Below, piece after piece: positions 36,103-44,061 of a DNA stretch of 64,000 bases (position 1 is its first letter; every line of letters begins with the position of its first letter). Both the position numbers and the translations under genes were made by a program. The notes under the pieces were generated by a model. The model was not told where the DNA came from. It saw nothing but the letters and a program-made list of their open reading frames with translations, and did not search any database. The stretch covers positions 186,001 through 250,000 of the forward strand of contig JAIUOB010000001.1 of the NCBI GenBank assembly GCA_020161135.1, read 5' to 3'. The DNA comes from Gemmatimonadota bacterium. Lineage in GTDB: Bacteria; Gemmatimonadota; Gemmatimonadetes; Gemmatimonadales; Gemmatimonadaceae.

Positions 36103-36782
36103 CAGTCGACGACGTCGGCTGACAACAGGTAGCCGGCACCGCGGCGCGTGTGCAGCAGCGGCGTCCGACCGGCGACGTCGAGCTTCTTGCGCACGCGCCC
36201 CACGTACACCTCGAGCGCATTCGACGCCGGATCGTGGTTGGCGTCCCACACGTGCTCGGTCAGCTCGGCGCGTCCCACCACGCGCCCCGCGTGTCGCGCG
36301 AGGTACTCCAGCAGCGCGTATTCGCGGGTGGTCAGCAGCACCGCCTGGCCGGCCCGCACGACCTGCTGCGCGCGCGAATCGACCACGAGGTCGCCGACCA
36401 CGAACCGCTCCTCCTGCAGCGTGGGGCCGCGGCGCATCAGCGCCCGCAGGCGCGCCAGCAGTTCGTCGAGCTCGAACGGCTTCACGACGTAGTCATCGGC
36501 CCCGCTGTCGAGCCCCGCGACGCGATCCGGCAGCGCATCGCGCGCCGTGAGCATCAGGATGGGCGTGCGCGCACCCCGGCGACGCAGTTCCCGGCACACC
36601 TCGAGGCCGGTGCGACGCGGCAGCATCACATCGAGCACAATGGCGTCGTAGTCGTTGACGGCCGCCTCCACCAGCGCCGCATCCCCATCCGTGACGACAT
36701 CGACGGCCCACGCGCGCTCGCGCAGCGCGCGAGCGAGCAGATCGTGCAGGCGCGCATCGTCCTCGGCGATCAGGATCCGCAT
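36102..36782 (-). CDS. OmpR-family response regulator
   Basis: 226 residues. The receiver domain has AEDDARL, phospho-acceptor Asp51 in IVLDVMLP, LTARD and VVKPFEL. The C-terminal winged helix ends with HTRRGAGYLL. It is the first gene of the pair with the sensor kinase, whose start codon overlaps its stop by one base. It resembles QseB/CusR-type regulators; targets are not evident from neighbours. Confidence 0.92.
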   Translation of the reverse strand: MRILIAEDDARLHDLLARALRERAWAVDVVTDGDAALVEAAVNDYDAIVLDVMLPRRTGLEVCRELRRRGARTPILMLTARDALPDRVAGLDSGADDYVVKPFELDELLARLRALMRRGPTLQEERFVVGDLVVDSRAQQVVRAGQAVLLTTREYALLEYLARHAGRVVGRAELTEHVWDANHDPASNALEVYVGRVRKKLDVAGRTPLLHTRRGAGYLLSADVVD

Positions 36783-36822
36783 CGCGTGGAGCGGCGCAGG
36801 GAGGCGACTGCCGGTGGCGCGA

Positions 36823-37275
36823 TCACTTCGTCCAGCGCTCGCAGCCGGTCTGCCGACGCGTGTCGGCCAGCTCGAGGATGCGCCACGTGCCGCTGTCGTC
36901 CTTCCCCAGCAGGAAGTGATCGACGCCGCAGTGCGAGAAGCGCTTGCCGGCGAAGAAGCCGTAGTCGACCCACACGGACGCCAGCGCGCCATCGACGGCG
37001 ACCTTCTCGTTCGCAATGCGCTCATCCCAGACGTCGGCGTGCGGCGTGCCGACGGCCTTCACGAAGGCATCGGCATTCTGTTCGATCGTGGTGACGATCT
37101 TCCCCTGCCGCATGCCGGAGGAGATGAGGCGGACGCGCGGATCGAATACCGCCCGCACCGCGGTGGAGTCGCCCGCCCGCATGCCGTCGAACAGCTTGCG
37201 CACGACCGCCATCACGGCGGCCTCGTCGGAGGGGGGCTGCATCAGAGCGAGGGAGAGGAGAAGGGTCGTGAGCAT
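36823..37275 (-). CDS. NTF2-like (SnoaL/DUF4440-type) exported protein
   Basis: 150 residues with a short hydrophobic signal (MLTTLLLSLALMQ). The NTF2-like fold is suggested by DEAAVMAVVRKLFDGMRAGD, VFDPRVRLIS, ASVWVDYGFF, and WRILELADTRR near the end. These proteins bind or process small molecules; no catalytic residues can be assigned. It lies 40 bases upstream of the response regulator gene and may lead that operon. Palindromic element C occupies its upstream region. Confidence 0.78.
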   Translation of the reverse strand: MLTTLLLSLALMQPPSDEAAVMAVVRKLFDGMRAGDSTAVRAVFDPRVRLISSGMRQGKIVTTIEQNADAFVKAVGTPHADVWDERIANEKVAVDGALASVWVDYGFFAGKRFSHCGVDHFLLGKDDSGTWRILELADTRRQTGCERWTK

Positions 37276-37297
37276 GGGAGGGACGGAAGCGAGACCA

Positions 37298-37484
37298 CGG
37301 GAGCGGAACGACGGAAGCCGAACCACGTGACGACGGGTACCACGGGCGGACGCGGTGTTCGACACTGAACGCTAGCTTTCGGATGCTCCCGTGGTAGCCG
37401 CCCCCCTGCGGGAGCCGTCCGCCCGTCGTAGCCGTCGTCCCGCGGTACCGCTCCCGCGGTCCCTCCCCAGTCGTTCCGCTCCCG
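37298..37484. repeat. long palindromic intergenic element, copy C
   Basis: CGGGAGCGGAACGAC (37298-37312) is perfectly complementary to 37470-37484, with patchy inverted similarity between (ACCACGGGCGGACG against CGTCCGCCCGTCGT). The core contains GCTAGC and TTCGGATGCTCCCG, reminiscent of the core of copies A and B. It fills nearly the whole gap between two divergent genes, so it must contain or surround their promoters. Confidence 0.7.
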
Positions 37485-37488
37485 TCGT

Positions 37489-37839
37489 ATGCCGCTCCTA
37501 TTTCTCGCCCAACTCCTGTCCCTCGGCACCATCGCCGGCGGACATCCCGTCTCGCTCGAGAGCAGGTCGGTCAAGCGCGCGGGGGCCGAGGTCACGGCGG
37601 TGGTGCGCACCACCTTCACCAAGCCGGCCAAAGCGCCCGGCGGGGACTGGTACGGCGCGCGGACCGTGGTGGCGGTGCGCTGCGCTGACGGCACGGCCGC
37701 GGTGCTCGAGAACCGGTACTACGGCGATGCCGCCTTCAAGCGCGTCGTGAACGAACGCATCATCAAGCAGCCCGGCTACGCCGCGCCGGTGCCCGGCTCC
37801 ACACAGGCGCTCGCCCTCGCGCATCTCTGCAAGAAGTAG
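37489..37839 (+). CDS. small exported protein, possibly surface-adhesin E-like
   Basis: 116 residues with a signal peptide (LLFLAQLLSLGTIAG). The mature part has strand-like repeats, a Cys in AVRCADG, ENRYYGD and a C-terminal PVPGSTQALALAHLC. The two-Cys layout and PGS-x(n)-C end resemble the small surface-adhesin E-like family, but the match is by eye only. Its stop is five bases from the convergent pantothenate kinase stop. Confidence 0.7.
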   Translation: MPLLFLAQLLSLGTIAGGHPVSLESRSVKRAGAEVTAVVRTTFTKPAKAPGGDWYGARTVVAVRCADGTAAVLENRYYGDAAFKRVVNERIIKQPGYAAPVPGSTQALALAHLCKK

Positions 37840-37844
37840 CGCGG

Positions 37845-38705
37845 CTAGCCGAGCCGCGCGCGGGTCTCCAGCAGTGCGCCCAGCGCCGTCGCGCGGCCGC
37901 CTTCCTCCGGGATGACGATCTGCGCGTGGTAGAACTGCGCCACCGTCTCGAGGGTGCGCCGGATGCTGGGCAGGTCGGTGAGATGCCCGACGATCACCGC
38001 CTGTTCCATCTGCTGCGCGCGCGCCGCGTTGACGGCCACCACGCCGATCACCTGCCCCACCATGTTCACCAGCGCCGCCGCCGTGTCGGCCGGTGACGCG
38101 TCGACCGCGTGACGCGCCGCACGACCGAAGTTCACGGCGGTGGTGTCGGGCGGCAGCGAACCGATGGCGGTGCCGAGAATCTCGCCGATCGTGAGGTTGT
38201 GCACCGTATCGCGCCCCTGCTGCGCGAGCGCGTCGATCGCTTGCGGATCGACGACATCGATGAGCAGGCGCGACAGCCCCACCAGTGTGCCACCGCCGAC
38301 ACCGGTGCCACTCACGTGCCGCGCGCCCTCGGCCGTGGCGGCGACCACCGCCGTTCCCGAGCCGGCGCTGGTCACCAGCGCGCGCGCCAGCCCCGACAGC
38401 GCGAGCCCGCCGCGCCCGATCGCCTGCACTTCATCGACGCGATGCAACGGCACGGTGGACGCGCCGTCCACGAGTGTCGCCGACAGGGCGGAGCGATTGC
38501 CGCCCGTCACGGCAATCCACGCGAGGTCGCGCACGGCCACCCCGCCCTGCGCCAGCACCGCGTGCACCCGCGCGTCGCTCGGCTGCCCCTCGCTGGGTAG
38601 GCGCCAGTGCTGCGTGGCCGTGCCCTGGGCGTTGCCCTCCTGCACGACCACGTCGGTGTTGCTCGCGCCGAAATCGATCGCCGCGACCCGCGTCGGTGCC
38701 GTCAC
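37845..38705 (-). CDS. type II pantothenate kinase-like protein
   Basis: 286 residues, GTG start. An ASKHA-fold protein: N-terminal IDFGASNTDVVV is the phosphate-1 loop, SAGSGTAVVAA and SGTGVGGGTLVGLSRLLI are the second glycine-rich loop, and VNMVGQVIGVVAVNAA is characteristic of the Fumble/CoaW family. It should phosphorylate pantothenate in coenzyme A synthesis. The start codon abuts the stop of the upstream acylase gene, implying cotranscription. Confidence 0.83.
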   Translation of the reverse strand: MTAPTRVAAIDFGASNTDVVVQEGNAQGTATQHWRLPSEGQPSDARVHAVLAQGGVAVRDLAWIAVTGGNRSALSATLVDGASTVPLHRVDEVQAIGRGGLALSGLARALVTSAGSGTAVVAATAEGARHVSGTGVGGGTLVGLSRLLIDVVDPQAIDALAQQGRDTVHNLTIGEILGTAIGSLPPDTTAVNFGRAARHAVDASPADTAAALVNMVGQVIGVVAVNAARAQQMEQAVIVGHLTDLPSIRRTLETVAQFYHAQIVIPEEGGRATALGALLETRARLG

Positions 38706-40898
38706 CTACTTGCCCGGGTGATAGGTGCGCACCGCGTGCTTCTCGACGTCCTCACGATAGAAGTTCACGTCCTTGAAGTCGCCCTTCGCGTAGCGCTCCG
38801 CCTGGTTCGCGAAGTACGGCGACGACGGGTCGCCATGCACGCCACCCGCCAGCACACTCTTCGCGCGGACGCGCGGGCCGAACTCGACGCCGGCCACGAA
38901 GCTGTTGCCGCGATCGCCGTAGATGCGCTTGGTCGTGCGGGCGCTGCTCTGGCTGTACGCCGCCAGCGAGCCCCAGTTGGCGGACGCGAACGGCACCGCG
39001 ATGCTCGGCTTGCTGTCGTCGAAGGGCGCGCCGATCTCGCCGGACAGGCGCTGGTAGCGATTGATCTCCCCCCACGGCGTCTTCCACGTCCCGAAGTCTC
39101 TCGTCAGCCGATCGACCGCGCGCGAGAGCGCCGCGAGATACGCGACCCCGGCGTTCTCGCCCTGCCGCGCCGCGCGACCCCCACGGGCGAACTCCTCACC
39201 GTAGTAGTGGCCGAGCGACATCCCCACCGACTGGACGCCGAAGCGGTAGTCCCACGCGCGCAGCACCGCGATCGGCTCGGCGAGCTTCACCTTGAGCGAG
39301 TCGTGGGCCGGCAGCATGTCCCAGGCCGTGATCACCGGCGGCACCGACTGCTCGAACGCCGGCAGGTAGCTGTCGTAGGCGCCCGCGATCATGCCATCGA
39401 GCGTGAAGTCCTTCTTCGCCCCGAACACGCGCTCCGCGTGGATGCCGCGGGCCGAGTTCTCGCGCTGCGCCGACATGTAGACGGGGTAGTCGCTGATCTT
39501 CGGGCTGCTCTCGCCCGACGCCGTGAAGGGCCAGTTGTTGGCGTTGTACAGCCAGCCGCTCGCGGGATTCTCGATGTAGATCATCTCGGCCAGCGTGTGC
39601 AGCCCCTGCCAGTCGGTGCCCGGGTCGCTGCCATCCACCGGCTTCGTCCAGTCGTACTTCGGGTCGCGCTTGGGCACGAAGTTGCCGTGGAAGTAGGCAA
39701 TGTTGCCATCGGCGTCGGCGTAGACCGTGTTGTTCGACGAGTTCGTGCGAATGGCCATCTGCGTCTTGAACTCGGCCAGCGATCGCGCCTTGGTGCGGCC
39801 GTAGCTCTGCTGGATCGCCTCCAGCGGCTTGTTCATCATGGCGACGGCCACCCACTGCCCATTCTGCTCGCGGATGATCGGGCCGTGGTGCGTGAAATAC
39901 GCCGTGATCGTGCGCGTACCCATCGCGCCGTTCGCCTCCTTCACACGCAGCGTGATGCGCTTCGCGATCACGTCACGCTGGGTGGCGCCGTGCTGGTACG
40001 CGAAGCCCGCACCCTTCGGCGTGACCTTCTCCAGATACTCGTCGATGACGTCGCCGCCGCCTGACGTGTGCATCCACCCGAGGCGTTCGTTGAAACCCTG
40101 ATAGATGAAGAACTGCCCCCACGTGACAGCGCCGTAGGCGTTGAGCCCCTCGTCGCTCACCATGTGGATCTCGGGGCGGAAGTAGAAGCTGGTGTGCGGG
40201 TTGATCATCAGCATGGCCCGCTTGCCCGTCGTGTTCGAGGGCGCGATCGCGATGCCGTTCGAGCCGCTCGGCTCCCAGCCGTAGGGGTTCGCGCCTTCGT
40301 ACAGGTCGCCGCCGGAGCGTCCCGACGCGCCGCCAGGGAGCTGCTTCGCGTAAAACGCCTCGATGCCCCGCAGGTTGACGCTCGAGATGTCGCCGCCGAT
40401 CGAGCCTTCGCTGAAGGCGAGCGCCATCCACGGCTCGAACTTCGTGAGCAGCTTCGGCTTCACCGTCGGGTGCGTGGACAGGTAGTAGTTGAGTCCATCG
40501 GCCCAACTGTTCATCAGCGCCTTGAGCCAGACCGGGCTCTTGGCGTACATCGCCTTGAGGTCGAGCGTGTCGATGAAGAGGCGCATGCGCAGGTCGCTCC
40601 AGAGCGCCCGCTCGCCCTGCACCTCGGCCATGCGACCGAGCGCGTCGACATAGTTCATCTCGACGCGATTGAAGTCGTCCTCGGCCTGGGCGTAGATCAT
40701 GCCGAACACGGCGTCGGCGTCGGTGGGGCCGTAGACGTGCGCGATGCCCCACTGATCGCGATGGATGGTGACACGCTGGGCCTGCTTGGCCCAGCGCGAC
40801 GGCTGGGCCGCCAGCACGCTCGGCGCCGCCGCCAGCAGGGCCACGGCCACGGCCAGGCGGTGTGCGCGACGCGAGAACATCGAGGGGAGACTCAGCAT
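38706..40898 (-). CDS. penicillin acylase family N-terminal nucleophile hydrolase
   Basis: About 730 residues with a signal peptide (AVAVALLAAAPSVLA). The precursor has an alpha-chain region beginning QWGIAHVYGPTDADAVFGMIYAQAEDDF. A Gly-Ser-Asn junction in EPSGSNGIAIAP supplies the Ser nucleophile after autocleavage, and a long beta-chain region follows (MLMINPHTSF, THHGPII, RTNSSNNTVYADADGNIAYFHG). Members deacylate beta-lactams, acyl-homoserine lactones or other amides in the periplasm. ATG 40880 is an alternative start just before the signal core. Confidence 0.9.
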   Translation of the reverse strand: MLSLPSMFSRRAHRLAVAVALLAAAPSVLAAQPSRWAKQAQRVTIHRDQWGIAHVYGPTDADAVFGMIYAQAEDDFNRVEMNYVDALGRMAEVQGERALWSDLRMRLFIDTLDLKAMYAKSPVWLKALMNSWADGLNYYLSTHPTVKPKLLTKFEPWMALAFSEGSIGGDISSVNLRGIEAFYAKQLPGGASGRSGGDLYEGANPYGWEPSGSNGIAIAPSNTTGKRAMLMINPHTSFYFRPEIHMVSDEGLNAYGAVTWGQFFIYQGFNERLGWMHTSGGGDVIDEYLEKVTPKGAGFAYQHGATQRDVIAKRITLRVKEANGAMGTRTITAYFTHHGPIIREQNGQWVAVAMMNKPLEAIQQSYGRTKARSLAEFKTQMAIRTNSSNNTVYADADGNIAYFHGNFVPKRDPKYDWTKPVDGSDPGTDWQGLHTLAEMIYIENPASGWLYNANNWPFTASGESSPKISDYPVYMSAQRENSARGIHAERVFGAKKDFTLDGMIAGAYDSYLPAFEQSVPPVITAWDMLPAHDSLKVKLAEPIAVLRAWDYRFGVQSVGMSLGHYYGEEFARGGRAARQGENAGVAYLAALSRAVDRLTRDFGTWKTPWGEINRYQRLSGEIGAPFDDSKPSIAVPFASANWGSLAAYSQSSARTTKRIYGDRGNSFVAGVEFGPRVRAKSVLAGGVHGDPSSPYFANQAERYAKGDFKDVNFYREDVEKHAVRTYHPGK

Positions 40899-41021
40899 CG
40901 GGAGCGATGGAGAGGGGAGGAAGGCGCGAACCGGGCTAAGCTCGCCGATCGCGCGGCGTTCGGCCACCACGTCGGCACGATGACCGGGGTATGAGGGCGG
41001 GGCGCGCGGGCGCGGGAGGCG

Positions 41022-41417
41022 TCAGGCGCCCGGCGGCTGGTTGACCATGTGGTCCGCGAGTGCATGCAGCTTCGCGCGGAGGTCGTCCTTGACCTCCGCC
41101 GGTACCTCGTGCGCATCGAGCGCACGGTCCATGCACCAGACCCACTCGTCGCGTTCCTGCACCCCGATGGTGAACGGAAAGTGCCGCATGCGCAGACGCG
41201 GGTGCCCGTACTGCTCGATGTAGAGCGGAGGGCCCCCCGTCCATCCGCTCATGAACAGGAAGAGCTTTTCGCGGCTGACCTTGAGGCTCGTGGCGTGGAG
41301 CGCACGCACATGCACCGCCTCGGGCGCGGTGTCCATGAGGTCGTAGAAGCGGTCGACGAGGGCGCGGACGCCCTCGGCTCCTCCCAGAGCGAGGTAGTGC
41401 GGATGGAAAGCGTTCAT
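41022..41417 (-). CDS. group II truncated hemoglobin
   Basis: 131 residues. Typical features are GGAEGVRALVDRFYDLMD, the proximal-side segment SREKLFLFMSGWTGGPPLY, and GHPRLRMRHFPFTIGVQERDEW followed by CMDRAL. The His in RMRHFPF is the expected heme ligand. The protein should bind O2 or NO in the cytoplasm. It stands alone and is preceded by a sequence related to the palindromic repeat family. Confidence 0.9.
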   Translation of the reverse strand: MNAFHPHYLALGGAEGVRALVDRFYDLMDTAPEAVHVRALHATSLKVSREKLFLFMSGWTGGPPLYIEQYGHPRLRMRHFPFTIGVQERDEWVWCMDRALDAHEVPAEVKDDLRAKLHALADHMVNQPPGA

Positions 41418-41728
41418 CGAGGGGAAAGGCGTAAGGCGGAAGCAGGACAACGGGAGCCTAACCACGGGAGCGCCAGAAGCGGGACTACGGAAACGACGGA
41501 AAGGGCGGGAGGCAGGCTACCCGACGCAACAAACGGCGCCAGCGCACCCTCCGCTGACGCCGTGGCATCCGTTGTTCCGCCGCCTACGCCCTGAGCCTGT
41601 CGCCGTTCCCGCGTACGCGGTGCAGCCTGTCGCCCCACCCCGCTCACGCCGTCCAGCTCACGCCCTTCTGTCCGATGTCTGACGTCTGACCTCCACGCCG
41701 AGCGGCAAAGCCGCAAGGTGCCCGTCGT
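41418..41728. repeat. intergenic region with a diverged relative (D) of the palindromic element
   Basis: The right side (about 41590-41665) contains GAGCCTGTCGCC, GCAGCCTGTCGCCCC and GCTCACGCC, the same modules as the right arms of copies A and B. The left side (41430-41515) carries CGGGAGC- and CGGAA-type words on the opposite sense but pairs only poorly. A small GCGGCAAAGCCGC hairpin follows near 41703. No ORF is credible in this 311-base gap. Confidence 0.55.
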
Positions 41729-42403
41729 TCACCGCCGCGGCAGCCCCATTCCTCCTCCCCGAATCACGCCGCCGATACCGCCCATTCCGCCAATCCCGCC
41801 CGGAATCGGCAGCGGCAGCCCGCGCCCGGTCCTCCGTCCCCGTCGATCATGGATCTCGCAGTGATCCTCACCCGCCGCTCCGCCGCGAATGATCACACCG
41901 ATGATCCCGCCGACTCCGCGTCCGCGGTTCCCCATTCCTTCATCCCAACCGCCACCCGCACTCGGCCCTCTCCCTGACGCACCGATCGGCTCATTGCTGG
42001 CGATCGTGGGCGCCGGCTCCGGCACCGGGGCCGGGGCGATCTCGGTGGTGGTGGTGACGACGGCCGGGGTGGGCGCCATCTCGAGCGTCGGCAACGCGGG
42101 CACCTCCTGCTCCGGCGCCTGCGGCTTCGGGCGCGGCGCGCGCTGCGGACGGCTCACCACATCGCGGCGGCCGCGATCGGTCCCGCTGGGCGCATTGCGG
42201 GGCCCGCCCTCGAGCGCCGAGACCACCTGATTGCTCGGTCGGCTGGCATTGGTGGCCAGGGCAAGATCGCGCTCCAGGTCGGCCGTCATCTCACCGGCCG
42301 GTGCGCCTCCACACCCGAGCGCCATCGCGGTCACGATCCCGGCGGCCCACGTGCGGAAACGCCCCTCGCCCTGCGCGGAACGGTGGTGCGCGGCTCTCGG
42401 CAT
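41729..42403 (-). CDS. Pro/Gly-rich putative lipoprotein
   Basis: 224 residues. The N-terminus ends in a hydrophobic stretch with ALGCGG, a plausible lipobox. The middle is rich in Pro, Ala and Thr (PQAPEQEVPALPTLEMAP) and the C-terminus in Gly and Ile (GIGGMGGIGGVIRGGGMG). It looks like a disordered, surface-exposed protein. There is no recognisable domain. Confidence 0.6.
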   Translation of the reverse strand: MPRAAHHRSAQGEGRFRTWAAGIVTAMALGCGGAPAGEMTADLERDLALATNASRPSNQVVSALEGGPRNAPSGTDRGRRDVVSRPQRAPRPKPQAPEQEVPALPTLEMAPTPAVVTTTTEIAPAPVPEPAPTIASNEPIGASGRGPSAGGGWDEGMGNRGRGVGGIIGVIIRGGAAGEDHCEIHDRRGRRTGRGLPLPIPGGIGGMGGIGGVIRGGGMGLPRR

Positions 42404-42608
42404 CGTGCGCAGCGTAGCTGGTAGCACCAGATCCTCCGGACCCTCGCAGGGTCCTGGCACAACAGGGGTGGGGGTGCGGACGGCGGTGACGGAGCACACT
42501 GTTGAACGCGGTCCGCCAGTTGCTATACCGCAAGCGACGGGCCAGCGCGGAACGCAGGATCTCCCAAGGAGATCGCGCTATCGCCCGGATGCTGTCGTCC
42601 CCCGCAGA

Positions 42609-42623
42609 GGACATCCGATGTCC
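42609..42623. promoter_or_regulatory. small inverted repeat upstream of lipoprotein gene
   Basis: GGACAT and ATGTCC flank CCG at 42609-42623, 18 bases before the start of the gene at 42642. It might be an operator; it is short and could be chance. Confidence 0.3.
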
Positions 42624-42641
42624 CCGTTTGGAGATTTTTCG

Positions 42642-43232
42642 ATGTCCCGACGCCGGTTTCTCCGCCCGCGCCACACCCTCGTGCTCGCCGTGGCCCTTGG
42701 GCTGGGCGCCTGTACCGATCCGCTGCGGCTGTCTGCTGAAGAGCGGCGCGCCATCGCCGACTCACTCGAGGCGCGCGTCGTGGCCGCCTACGACTTTGCC
42801 GCCCCTGGCGCCCCCGAGCGCCTGCTCTCGCTCTACCCCGACAGCGGACGCGTGATTTCGGCGGTGGCCGGGCGCGCCACGACCACGCGCGACACCCTGG
42901 CCAGTGCGATTCGCGGTTTCTGGGCGCGCGTGGGGCAGAACATGCAGCAGCCGCGCTTCGTCGTGGGCTCGACGTACGTGGACGTGATCACGCGCGACGC
43001 CGCCGTCCTCACGCTCACCTACGCCATTCCGCACACCACGCCGCAGGGTACACCGCACACGGTGAGCGGCGCGTGGACCATGTTGTGGCGGCGCAGCGCC
43101 GGCGGCGACTGGCGTATCGTGCAGGAGCACCTCTCCGACACGCCCGAGAGCACGCAGTCTGCTGTCGCCGATACCACCGCACCACCGTCCGCGATCGTCG
43201 CGCCGACGACGCCACCTGCTCACCGTCACTGA
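42642..43232 (+). CDS. DUF4440/SnoaL-like lipoprotein
   Basis: 196 residues. MSRRRFLRP leads a hydrophobic signal with lipobox LGLGAC. The body has AEERRAIADSLEARVVAAYDF, LLSLYPDSGRVIS and WTMLWRRSAGGDWRIVQEHLS, the order of helices and strands in NTF2-like DUF4440 proteins. A Pro/Thr-rich tail follows. GGAG lies nine bases before ATG 42642, which is why this start is preferred over 42618. The peptidyl-prolyl isomerase gene begins 16 bases downstream. Confidence 0.8.
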   Translation: MSRRRFLRPRHTLVLAVALGLGACTDPLRLSAEERRAIADSLEARVVAAYDFAAPGAPERLLSLYPDSGRVISAVAGRATTTRDTLASAIRGFWARVGQNMQQPRFVVGSTYVDVITRDAAVLTLTYAIPHTTPQGTPHTVSGAWTMLWRRSAGGDWRIVQEHLSDTPESTQSAVADTTAPPSAIVAPTTPPAHRH

Positions 43233-43248
43233 CCTCGTCTCCGCACGC

Positions 43249-43887
43249 ATGCGCCTCCCCGTCTGCGCGCTCCTCGCGCTCCCTGTCGCAACACTGCTGA
43301 CCCTCGCGCCGCTGTCCACCGCGCCCGCGCAATCCGTCTCACCTGCGCCGCGCCCCGCGGCCGGCATGGTGCGCGTCCGCATCACCACGACGCTCGGCGA
43401 CATTGTCGCCGACATCGACAGTGCGCGGGCGCCAGGCACCGCGACGAACTTCCTGCGCTACGTCGACAGTGCGGCGTATCAGGGCGGACGCTTCCATCGA
43501 ACCGTGACGCCGGACAACCAGCCGCGCGACAGCGTCCGCATCGAAGTCATCCAGGGAGGGCCCAACCCGCAGCGCATCGGCGCCCGCTGGCCCGCCATCC
43601 CCCTCGAGCGCACGCGCGACACCGGCCTGCGCCACCGTGATGGCACCCTGTCGATGGCGCGCGGCGGCCCCGACAGCGCCACATCGGATTTCTTCATCTG
43701 TGTGGGCGACCAGCCGTCGCTCGACTTCGGCGGGCTGCGCAATCGTGACGGCCAGGGGTTTGCCGCCTTCGGGCAGGTCGTACAGGGCATGGACATCGTC
43801 CGCGCGATCCAACGTCAGCCGGCGAATGCACAGACGCTCACACCCGCGGTGAGCATCACGTACATCCGCCGCGTACCGCCCGCCTGA
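43249..43887 (+). CDS. exported cyclophilin-type peptidyl-prolyl isomerase
   Basis: 212 residues with a signal peptide. The cyclophilin domain begins VRITTTLGDIVADID, then APGTATNFLRYVDSAAYQGGRFHRTV, IQGGPNP, GTLSMARGGPDSATSDFFICVGDQPSLDFGG, and GFAAFGQVVQGMDIVRAIQ. The active-site Arg of FHR and the Phe residues of SDFFI are present. It probably assists periplasmic protein folding. It forms a short operon with the lipoprotein gene upstream. Confidence 0.92.
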   Translation: MRLPVCALLALPVATLLTLAPLSTAPAQSVSPAPRPAAGMVRVRITTTLGDIVADIDSARAPGTATNFLRYVDSAAYQGGRFHRTVTPDNQPRDSVRIEVIQGGPNPQRIGARWPAIPLERTRDTGLRHRDGTLSMARGGPDSATSDFFICVGDQPSLDFGGLRNRDGQGFAAFGQVVQGMDIVRAIQRQPANAQTLTPAVSITYIRRVPPA

Positions 43888-43903
43888 GGCGCAAGCCTAC
43901 GAT

Positions 43904-43923
43904 GCCGATGGTGTGACATCGGC
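43904..43923 (+). terminator. possible terminator of the cyclophilin gene
   Basis: GCCGATG (43904-43910) pairs with CATCGGC (43917-43923) around GTGTGA, 17 bases after the stop codon. The stem is short and lacks a T-run. Confidence 0.4.
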
Positions 43924-44061
43924 GAGCTCGAGCGTTGCCAGCCGTTCGTGGCAGCCGCGTTACGCGTACATCGCCGCGCACGGTAGCGCGCGCGGCGTCG
44001 CGGTGGAGATTTCCTGCACGCAGCCACCCGGTTGCCACGGATTCCTGCCCACCGCGCTCTC

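Noticed and set aside
43949..43964. TGGCAGC-N4-TTACG upstream of the nuclease gene
   Set aside because: Both the -24 and -12 cores deviate, including the invariant -12 G; not callable as sigma-54.
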